A DNA stretch of 64,000 bases. It comes from Kumtagia ephedrae. GTDB taxonomy: Bacteria; Pseudomonadota; Alphaproteobacteria; Rhizobiales; Rhizobiaceae. Of the stretch, positions 27,882-35,072 are shown one piece after another (positions within the stretch are counted from its first letter, which is position 1; each line of letters begins with the position of its first letter). The notes under the pieces are model-generated. The model did no database searches, was not told the origin of the DNA, and saw only the letters and a list, made by a program, of their open reading frames with translations. The DNA lies in assembly GCF_003012745.1 (NCBI RefSeq), contig NZ_PXYK01000020.1:1-64000 (forward strand), read 5' to 3'. The position numbers and the translations under genes are program-made.

Positions 27882-29012
27882 GTGGTCAAGATTTCCAACG
27901 TCCGGGTGAGGCCGCTGGTGCTGCCGCTGAAGCAGCCCTACCACTGGTCCTACGGCATTCGCCAGACCTTCGCCGTCAACCTGATCGAGATCGAGGCCGA
28001 CGACGGCACCGTCGGCATCGGCGAATGCACGGTGGCGCCGGACCAGGGCGGCACCGCGGCCATCCTGAAGCGCCTCGCCGCGCATCTGGTCGGCCAGTCT
28101 CCCTATGACGTCGTGCCCTTGCTGTCCCGCATCTTCCATCAGGAATATCTCGGCCACGGCGCCAATCTCATGCGCGCCGCCAACCAGATGTTTTCGGGCA
28201 TAGACATGGCGATGTGGGATCTGCAGGGCCGGCTGGCAAAGCTGCCCGTCCATCGCCTGCTCGGCGGCGCCCACCGCAAGGCCGTCGGTTATTTCTACTT
28301 CCTCCAGGGCGAGACGGCGGAGGAGCTCGCCCGCGACGCGGCCGGCGCTCATGCCGCCGGCGAGCGCGTCTTCTACCTGAAGGTCGGGCGCGGCGAGGCG
28401 CTGGACCTTGAGATCGTCGCGGCGGTGCGCCGGGAGATCGGCGGGGCGCGGCTGCGCCTCGACGCCAACGAGGCCTGGGGCGTGCACGAGGCCATCACCA
28501 TGTGCCGCAAGCTCGAAAAATTCGACATCGAGTTCATCGAGCAGCCGACGGTAAGCTGGAGCATCCCGGCCATGGCGCAGGTGCGCGAATCCGTCGGCAT
28601 CCCGATCGTCGCCGACCAGTCGGCCTTCACGCTCCACGATGTCTACGAGATATGCCGGCAGCGCGCCGCCGACATGATCTGCATCGGCCCGCGGGAGATC
28701 GGCGGCATCCAGCCGATGCTGAAGGCGGCGGCGGTGGCCGAGGCGGCGGGGCTGAAAATCTGCATCCACTCCTCCTTCACCACCGGCATCACCACCTCGG
28801 CCGAGCACCATATCGGCCTGACGATCCCCAATCTCGACGATGGCAACCAGATCATGTGGCAGCTGGTTGGCAAGGACATCGTCGCTTCGCCGGACCTTGC
28901 GCCGAAGAACGGCTGGCTCGACGCCTTCCAGCAGCCCGGCCTCGGCTTCACGCTGGACGAAAACCTGATTGCCGAGGGCGAGCGCCGCTTCCAGGCATCG
29001 CGGCAAGGCTGA
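27882..29012 (+). CDS. Enolase-superfamily (mandelate racemase/muconate cycloisomerase-like) protein
   Basis: This 376-residue protein has the capping domain and TIM barrel of the enolase superfamily. Three metal ligands are visible: Asp194 (RLDANEAW), Glu220 (FIEQP) and Asp245 (IVADQSAF). The usual acid/base lysines are not all present. The KxK at the end of strand 2 is Y165-L166-K167, and the strand-6 segment CIGPREIGGI has no Lys before the double Gly. The reaction is therefore unclear. In other bacteria, enolase-superfamily betaine epimerases occur beside betaine importers, which makes a betaine-type substrate plausible here. The start is GTG. The next gene begins two bases after the stop. 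Confidence 0.82.
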   Translation: MVKISNVRVRPLVLPLKQPYHWSYGIRQTFAVNLIEIEADDGTVGIGECTVAPDQGGTAAILKRLAAHLVGQSPYDVVPLLSRIFHQEYLGHGANLMRAANQMFSGIDMAMWDLQGRLAKLPVHRLLGGAHRKAVGYFYFLQGETAEELARDAAGAHAAGERVFYLKVGRGEALDLEIVAAVRREIGGARLRLDANEAWGVHEAITMCRKLEKFDIEFIEQPTVSWSIPAMAQVRESVGIPIVADQSAFTLHDVYEICRQRAADMICIGPREIGGIQPMLKAAAVAEAAGLKICIHSSFTTGITTSAEHHIGLTIPNLDDGNQIMWQLVGKDIVASPDLAPKNGWLDAFQQPGLGFTLDENLIAEGERRFQASRQG

Positions 29013-29014
29013 CC

Positions 29015-30127
29015 ATGGCCGCCGTCACCGCCGCCGAGATCGAGCGAACCGCCCGCGCCGCCCTCGTCCGCGCCGGCACACTGCCCGAGAACGCCGCGCC
29101 GGTCGCCCGCGCCATCGCCCGCGCCGAGGCCGAGGGCAATTTCGTCTGCGGCCTGTTCTACCTGCCGATCTTCTGTGCGCACCTTGCCTGCGGCAAGGTC
29201 GACGGAAAAACGGTGCCGGCGATCGAGCGCGCGGGCGCGGCGATCCGCGTCGATGCCCGCCACGGCTTCGCCCATCCGGCGATCGAGACGGGGCTGCCGC
29301 ACCTGGCCGAGGCCGCCCGGCAATTCGGCATCGCGGCGCTGGCGGTGCGCAACTCCTACAACTGCCTGGCGCTCGCGCACCACGTGACGCCGCTGGCCGA
29401 GCGCGGGCTGATCGGCCTCTGCGTCGCCAACGCGCCGGCTTCGGTCGCCCCGCCCGGCGCGCGGGCGCCGCTCTTCGGCACCAATCCGCTCGCCTTCGCC
29501 GTTCCGGCGCCCGACGGCCCCATCGTCGCCGACCAGAGCATGAGCGCGGTGACGAAGACGGAAATGGTGATGCGCCGCGACCGCGGCGAGCCGATCCCGC
29601 TCGGCTGGGCGCAGGATCGCACGGGCGCGCCGACCACCGACGCCGCCGAGGGGCTTCTCGGCTCGCTGCTGCCGAGCGGCGGCCAGAAGGGCGCCAACAT
29701 CGCGCTGCTGGTCGAGATCCTCGCCGCCGCGCTCACCGGCTCGAAGCTCGGCGTCGAGGCGAGCATGTTCGGCGACGACAAGGGCGGCCCGCCCGGCACC
29801 GGCCAGTTCATCCTGGCGATCGACCCGGCCCGCTTCGGCAATGACGGCTTCGCCGAAAGTCTTGCCCGGCTGGCCGAGCGTTTTGCCGACGCCGGCGTGC
29901 GCCTGCCCGGCCGCGGTCGCGCCGCGCGGACGGACTGGGGCGAGACGGAGAGGGGGCGCTCAGCGACCTTCGCCGAGCAGTCTTCTCTACGTGAACGTGC
30001 AAAAAGCCCCGCCTACCGCCGCTCTTCCCTGAGATGCGGCTGGCCGAGCGCGCGCGGCTCGTCGAAGCGGTTCTGCGCGCCCGCTCTCAGGCTCGCCCAC
30101 ACCATGACGGCAAGCGTCGCCACATAA
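29015..30127 (+). CDS. Ldh-family (malate/lactate dehydrogenase-like) oxidoreductase, 3' end possibly frameshifted
   Basis: This NAD(P)-dependent oxidoreductase belongs to the YlbC/DpkA family (L-2-hydroxyacid, ureidoglycolate or cyclic imine substrates). Family blocks are HPAIETGLPHLAEAARQFGIAA, NSYNCLALAHHVTPLAERGLIG, APLFGTNPLAFAVP and DQSMSAVTKTEM. Similarity ends near residue 310 (RLPGRGRA). After that the frame runs on to 30127, overlapping the convergent permease gene by 115 bases with unrelated sequence. A one-base change in the G5 run at 29952-29956 would end the protein at 29994 or 30032, sizes closer to the family. So the native C-terminus is uncertain. Confidence 0.78.
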   Translation: MAAVTAAEIERTARAALVRAGTLPENAAPVARAIARAEAEGNFVCGLFYLPIFCAHLACGKVDGKTVPAIERAGAAIRVDARHGFAHPAIETGLPHLAEAARQFGIAALAVRNSYNCLALAHHVTPLAERGLIGLCVANAPASVAPPGARAPLFGTNPLAFAVPAPDGPIVADQSMSAVTKTEMVMRRDRGEPIPLGWAQDRTGAPTTDAAEGLLGSLLPSGGQKGANIALLVEILAAALTGSKLGVEASMFGDDKGGPPGTGQFILAIDPARFGNDGFAESLARLAERFADAGVRLPGRGRAARTDWGETERGRSATFAEQSSLRERAKSPAYRRSSLRCGWPSARGSSKRFCAPALRLAHTMTASVAT

Positions 30128-30954
30128 GGCGTCATCAGCACGAAATATTGCGGCACCTGCAGGCCGACGGCGGCGATGCGCGGGATCAGCGCCTCGATGC
30201 CGCCGAACAGCACCGCGCCCGCCAGCGCCCGCCATGGCTGCCAGCGCGCGAAGATGACCAGCGCGATGGCGATCCAGCCGCGCCCGCCGGCCATGCCGTC
30301 GACCCACAGTTTTGCGACGCCGACCGACAGGTAGCCGCCGGCGAGCCCGACCAGCGCGGCACCGACCATGATCGCGCCGTAGCGGTAGAGCGCGACATTG
30401 ACGCCGGCCGCATCCGCCGCGTCCGGGCCGTCGCCGACGGCGCGCAGCCTGAGGCCGACCATGGTGCGCGACAGCACATAGGTGACGGCGAGGAAGATCG
30501 GCACCGTCAGGTAGACGACGATGTCCTGCGAGAACAGGATCGGCCCGACCACCGGAAGGTCGGACAGCGGCCCGAGATCGAGCCGGCCGAGCCCCTCCAC
30601 CGGCCGGTTGGTCCAGCCCTGCTTCGCCGCGATCAGCCCGGTCAGGCCCTGCGCCAGGAAGACGATGGCGAGCCCGGCGATCACCTGGTTGACCCGGAGC
30701 GTCACCGTCATCGCGGCGAACACCAGCGACAGCGCCGCGGCGGCCAGCGCCGCGACCAGCAGCGCCGCGAACGGATGCCCGCCCATGACCAGGAACGCGC
30801 CGGCGCCGGCCATGGCGCCCGTCAGCATGAAACCCTCGGCGCCGAGCGACAGCACGCCGGATTTCTCCGTCACGATCAGGCCGAGCGCGGCCAGCGCGAA
30901 CGGCACGGCGAAGGCCGGCACGTTGGCGATCCAGTTGATCAGGAAGTCGGCCAT
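30013..30954 (-). CDS. BMP-type (nucleoside-like) ABC permease, second subunit
   Basis: This 313-residue permease has eight or more hydrophobic helices and the signatures of the YufQ/BmpC-associated family: EKSGVLSLGAEGFMLTGAMAG near the start, RVNQVIAGLAI and VGDGPDAADAAGVNVALYRY. Transporters of this type carry nucleosides or purines. Four bases separate it from the upstream permease gene, with which it should form the membrane channel. Confidence 0.92.
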   Translation of the reverse strand: MADFLINWIANVPAFAVPFALAALGLIVTEKSGVLSLGAEGFMLTGAMAGAGAFLVMGGHPFAALLVAALAAAALSLVFAAMTVTLRVNQVIAGLAIVFLAQGLTGLIAAKQGWTNRPVEGLGRLDLGPLSDLPVVGPILFSQDIVVYLTVPIFLAVTYVLSRTMVGLRLRAVGDGPDAADAAGVNVALYRYGAIMVGAALVGLAGGYLSVGVAKLWVDGMAGGRGWIAIALVIFARWQPWRALAGAVLFGGIEALIPRIAAVGLQVPQYFVLMTPYVATLAVMVWASLRAGAQNRFDEPRALGQPHLREERR

Positions 30955-30958
30955 CGAG

Positions 30959-32086
30959 CTATCTCACCAGCCGGATGCGGAAGCGGATGAAGAATTCCGA
31001 GGACGCGACCGCGATCACCATGACGGCCTGGATCAGCTGAACCATCGAGCCCGGTATCTGGTAGAACACCTGCAGGCTCTGGCTGGCGACGAACAGGGTG
31101 GCCACGAACAGCGCCACCAGCACCGCGCCGAGCGGATTGTTGCGCGCCATGAAGGCGATCAGGATGCCGGAAAATCCGTAGCCGACGAAAAAGCTCTGCG
31201 TCATCCGGTATTCGACGCCGGCGCTGACGGCGAAGCCGGCGACGCCCGCCAGCGCCCCCGACAGCAGCGCCGCGCCCAGCGTGACCGCCACCACCGGCAG
31301 GCCCATCGCCGCCGCCATCTTCGGATTGGCGTGGATGACGCGCGTGAAGAAGCCGACGCGGCTGACATTGAGCAGCCACCAGCAGAGCGCCGCCAGCACC
31401 AGCGCCAGCGGCAGCGCGTAAGTCAGCGTCTGCCAGCCGATCGGCGCCAGCCGCTCGGCCGCGTCGAACTGCTGCGAATAGGGGAAGCTGCTGCGCGGAT
31501 CCTTCCAGGGGCCGTAGAGCAGATGCAGCAGAAGATTGAAGGCGACGTAGTTCAAGAGCAGCGTCGAGATGATCTCGTTGACCGACAGTCTTATGCGCAG
31601 CAGCGCCGGCAGCAGCATCCAGGCCAGGCCGCCGAGGGCGGCCGCCAGCGTCATCAGGCCGAGCCGCGCCCACTCCGGCCCGACGTCGCCGATGGCGACC
31701 GCGGTGGCGGCGATCGAGCCCATGATCATCTGGCCCTCGATGCCGATGTTCCAGAAGCGCACGCGGAAGGCGACCGCCGCGGCGAGCCCGGCGATCAGCA
31801 GCGGCGCCGCCTGGGTGAGCACGGCCGAGACGTTCTGCGCATTGGTGAAGATGGCGACGACGAACTCGTTGGCGAGCTCGGCAAAGCCGATGCCCGAGGC
31901 CATCAGGATCAGCGCCGAGACGGCGAGGCCGGCGAGCACGCCGCCGGCCAGCACCAGCGCCTGGTACCAGCCCGGCGCATGCTGCCGGCTTTCCAGGCCG
32001 AGCCGGCCGATGCGGGCGCGGTTCGTGTTGCCGGCTTCCTCCGGCTTGGAGAGGATCGCCATGTCGCGGTGCCCGATGTCAGCCAT
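30959..32086 (-). CDS. BMP-type (nucleoside-like) ABC permease, first subunit
   Basis: This 375-residue permease of the YufP-like family has an N-terminal soluble stretch of about 35 residues before the first helix. Family segments include FWNIGIEGQMIMGSIAATAVA, LSVNEIISTLLLNYVAFNLLLHL and VIHANPKMAAAMGLPV. Its start overlaps the ATPase stop by eight bases, so translation is coupled. Confidence 0.92.
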   Translation of the reverse strand: MADIGHRDMAILSKPEEAGNTNRARIGRLGLESRQHAPGWYQALVLAGGVLAGLAVSALILMASGIGFAELANEFVVAIFTNAQNVSAVLTQAAPLLIAGLAAAVAFRVRFWNIGIEGQMIMGSIAATAVAIGDVGPEWARLGLMTLAAALGGLAWMLLPALLRIRLSVNEIISTLLLNYVAFNLLLHLLYGPWKDPRSSFPYSQQFDAAERLAPIGWQTLTYALPLALVLAALCWWLLNVSRVGFFTRVIHANPKMAAAMGLPVVAVTLGAALLSGALAGVAGFAVSAGVEYRMTQSFFVGYGFSGILIAFMARNNPLGAVLVALFVATLFVASQSLQVFYQIPGSMVQLIQAVMVIAVASSEFFIRFRIRLVR

Positions 32087-33581
32087 GATGCACCATGGCG
32101 GTGCCGATCGCCTGGCGGTCGGCCGGCGTGTCGAACTCCCGGACGATGCGGCCGCCGCTCATCACGCCGATGCGGTCGGACAGAAGCATCACCTCGTCGA
32201 GATCCTCGCTGATCAAGAGCACCCCGGCGCCGGCGTCGCGCGCCTCGCGCAGGCGGCGGTGCACCGCGCCGGCGGCGCGCATGTCGAGGCCGCGGCTAGG
32301 GCTGTGGGCGACGACGATGCGCGGCTGCGACGCGAACTCGCGGGCGATCACCAGCTTCTGCGCATTGCCGCCGGACAGCAGCGACGCCTTCTGCCGCAGC
32401 CCGCGCACGCCCTGCACCTCGAAGGCGCTCACGGCGGTCGCGGCCTGCGCCTGCGCGGCGCGGCCGTCGACCCGCATCCAGCCGCCGAGGCCCCCTGAAC
32501 GCACCGCCTGGACGGCATAGTTGTCGGCGACCGAGAGTTCGCCGGCGAGCCCGTAGGTCTGGCGGTCGGCAGGAATGGAGGCGAGGCCGAGGTCGCGGCG
32601 CCGGCTGGCGCCGTCATGGGTGACGTCGCCGGTGCCGTCGATCGCGATGCGGCCCTGCACCGGCTTGCGAACGCCCATCAGGATCTCCGCCAGCTCCGTC
32701 TGGCCGTTGCCGCCGACGCCGGCGATGCCGTAGATCTCGCCGCGGCGCAGCGCGAAGCTGGCATCCGCGAGCACCCGGTGGCCGTCGGCGCGGCAGCCCG
32801 CGACGCCTTCCAGCGTGAGGATCGGCTCGCCGACGTCTCGCGCCGGATGCCGCTTCTCCGCCACGAGCTCGCCGACGATCATGGACGTCAGCTCGGCCAC
32901 CGTGCGCGCCTTCGGATCGGCGGTGGCGATGGTGCGCCCGCCGCGCATCACCGTGACCCGGTCGGCGAAGCGCTTCACCTCGCCGAGCTTGTGCGTGACC
33001 AGCACGACCGCCGCGCCCTGCGCCGCCAGCTGGCGCATCATGCCGAGCAGCGCCTCGGCCTCCTTGTCGGTCAGCACCGCGCTCGGCTCGTCGAGGATGA
33101 GGATGCGCGCGCCCTCCACCAGCACCTTGAGGATTTCGACGCGCTGCTGCTCGGCGACCGACAGCGCGCCGACCGGCCGCCTGAGGTCGACCTGGAAGCC
33201 GATCGCCTCGGCCTGCCGGCGGATCGCCTGCTCCACGGCGGCGGCGCCGGCAAAGCGCCCCTTGCCGCAGGCGAGCAGGATGTTCTCGACCGCGCTGAAG
33301 GCCTTCACCAGCTTGTAGTGCTGGTGCACCATGCCGATGCCGAGCCGCTTCGCCGCCACCGGGCCGTCGATCGCCACCTCGCGCCCGTCGACGCGGATGA
33401 CGCCGCTGTCCGGCCGGTAGAGGCCGGCGGCGACGTTCATCAGCGACGATTTTCCGGCGCCGTTCTCGCCGAGCAGCGCATGCACCTCGCCGGCCGCGAC
33501 CGAAAACGACGCGCCGGCAAGCGCCGGGAAGCCGTCAAAGCTCTTCGACACTGCCGCAAGGTCGAGCGCCGGCTGTGTCAT
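32079..33581 (-). CDS. BMP-type ABC ATPase with two nucleotide-binding domains
   Basis: This 500-residue double ATPase is of the sugar/nucleoside type (YufO-like). The first domain has GENGAGKSSLMN, LSVAEQQRVEILK and ILILDEPSAVLT. The second has GVGGNGQTELAEIL, LSGGNAQKLVIAREF and IVVAHSPSRGLD, where the second Walker B position is degenerate, as is usual in this subgroup. I used ATG 33581 (MTQPALDL); the open frame extends 24 codons further without similarity. It lies after the repeat element that separates it from the binding-protein gene. Confidence 0.92.
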   Translation of the reverse strand: MTQPALDLAAVSKSFDGFPALAGASFSVAAGEVHALLGENGAGKSSLMNVAAGLYRPDSGVIRVDGREVAIDGPVAAKRLGIGMVHQHYKLVKAFSAVENILLACGKGRFAGAAAVEQAIRRQAEAIGFQVDLRRPVGALSVAEQQRVEILKVLVEGARILILDEPSAVLTDKEAEALLGMMRQLAAQGAAVVLVTHKLGEVKRFADRVTVMRGGRTIATADPKARTVAELTSMIVGELVAEKRHPARDVGEPILTLEGVAGCRADGHRVLADASFALRRGEIYGIAGVGGNGQTELAEILMGVRKPVQGRIAIDGTGDVTHDGASRRRDLGLASIPADRQTYGLAGELSVADNYAVQAVRSGGLGGWMRVDGRAAQAQAATAVSAFEVQGVRGLRQKASLLSGGNAQKLVIAREFASQPRIVVAHSPSRGLDMRAAGAVHRRLREARDAGAGVLLISEDLDEVMLLSDRIGVMSGGRIVREFDTPADRQAIGTAMVHHG

Positions 33582-33666
33582 GGCGATGGCACCATGGAAC
33601 GGCGGGAGTTTTCCGCCATTGCCTGCTTGCCATGCCCCCTCTGGCGGAGGCAATCGTATATGAGTT

Positions 33667-33806
33667 TACCCCCACCCCTAACCCCTCCCCACAAGGGGGA
33701 GGGGGACTTTGCGGCCATGTCGAGCGACATCGTCAATGATTGGCGTCTGGCAGAGACGCAAGCCGGTCCCCCTCCCCCTTGTGGGGAGGGGTTAGGGGTG
33801 GGGGTA
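33667..33806. repeat. Inverted-repeat element, family A, copy 3
   Basis: This 140-bp element has 40-bp inverted arms at 33667-33706 and 33767-33806. It occupies the 324-base gap between the BMP binding-protein gene and the ATPase gene of the same importer. As RNA it could form a very stable hairpin and lower downstream expression or stabilise the upstream message. No gene is seen in the remainder of the gap. Confidence 0.95.
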
Positions 33807-33905
33807 TCCGGCCGGACAACGCTTCTGGATATCCCATGTTCAACTATGCTGCCCTTGTGGGGAAGGTAAACCGGCCGAACAATTGTCATCGCACGCCGCC
33901 GCACG

Positions 33906-34994
33906 TCACTTCTGGCTGATCACGCCGTCGACATACCAGTCCATGCCCCAGAGCTCGGCGTCGCCGAGCGTTGCGCCGGCGGCGACGCGCTCCTTGCCGT
34001 CGCGGTCCTTCAGCGGTCCGGCATAGACCTGCAGCTTGCCGTCGACGATCTCCTGGCGCACCGCCTTGACCTTCTCCGCCACCTCCTTCGGCACGGCGTC
34101 GCCGCAGCAGGCGATGTCGGTGCCGCCCTCCTTGATGGAGAGGAAGGCGCCGTAGGGGCTGGGCTCCCAGGTACCGGTCTCGATCTTCTTGATCTCGGGG
34201 ATGAGGAAGCGGTCCCACACCCAGACGGAAGAGCACTGCGTCGCCTTCGGCGCGAACTCGCCGAGGTCGCGATGGTGGCCGGTGCCGAAGACGCCCTTCT
34301 CCTGCGCCACCAGCTGCGGCGCCGGCGTGTCGACATGCTGGCCGATGACGTCGATGCCCTGCTCGATCAGCGCCTCGGTGGCGGCGCGCTCCTTGACCGG
34401 ATCGTTCCAGGCGCCGGTGTAGACGACCGTCACCGTAGCGTCCGGATTGACCTGCCGGGCGCCCAGCGCATAGGCGTTGACCGTCCAGTTGACGAGGCCG
34501 AACGGATTGGCCGCGACGAAGCCGAGCTTGCCGCTCCTGGAGGCGCCGGCCGCCGCCATGCCGCACAGATACTGGCTCTCATAGGTGCGGCCGTAAAAAC
34601 TCTCCAGGTTCGGCCCGTTGGTCGTGCCGGCCGGGTTGAGGAAGGCGACCTCCGGATATTTCTCGGAAAGCTCCTTGAAGGTGTCGGAGTAGCCGAAGGC
34701 CGAGCCGATGATGACGTTGTAGCCGCGCTGGATCAGCAGCTCGACCGCCGGGCGGATGGCGGTGGCGTTCTCCGGCACGTTCTCCACCACGGGGATGGTG
34801 AGACCCATCTCCTTCTCCATGCGCTGGCGCGCCTCGTCGAGCGCCTGCGACCAGCCGCCGTCGTTCTTCTGCGAGAAGATCACCATGGCGATCTTGGGCG
34901 GGCCGCCGAGCTTGAAGGCGGCGCTGGCGGGTGCGGCTGCCGCGGCGACGCCGAGCAGGCCGAGGGCGAGCGTGGTCCTGAAGTTCCTGATCAT
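33906..34994 (-). CDS. BMP-family (PnrA-like) substrate-binding protein
   Basis: This 362-residue periplasmic protein has a signal peptide (LALGLLGVAAAAAPASA-AFK) and BMP-family segments KIAMVIFSQKNDGGWSQALDEAR, NVIIGSAFGYSDTF and QGIDVIGQHVDTPAPQ. Family members bind nucleosides or related purine/pyrimidine compounds. It lies 78 bases after the Mo-hydroxylase large subunit gene on the same strand. This suggests that the importer supplies the hydroxylase with an N-heterocyclic substrate. Confidence 0.92.
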   Translation of the reverse strand: MIRNFRTTLALGLLGVAAAAAPASAAFKLGGPPKIAMVIFSQKNDGGWSQALDEARQRMEKEMGLTIPVVENVPENATAIRPAVELLIQRGYNVIIGSAFGYSDTFKELSEKYPEVAFLNPAGTTNGPNLESFYGRTYESQYLCGMAAAGASRSGKLGFVAANPFGLVNWTVNAYALGARQVNPDATVTVVYTGAWNDPVKERAATEALIEQGIDVIGQHVDTPAPQLVAQEKGVFGTGHHRDLGEFAPKATQCSSVWVWDRFLIPEIKKIETGTWEPSPYGAFLSIKEGGTDIACCGDAVPKEVAEKVKAVRQEIVDGKLQVYAGPLKDRDGKERVAAGATLGDAELWGMDWYVDGVISQK

Positions 34995-35072
34995 GATGTT
35001 CCCCTTTGTTCCGGCCCCGCTTCGGCTGGGCTCTTTTCATCGATCCGCGCCGGCGGGCGCGGCTGGTCCAAT

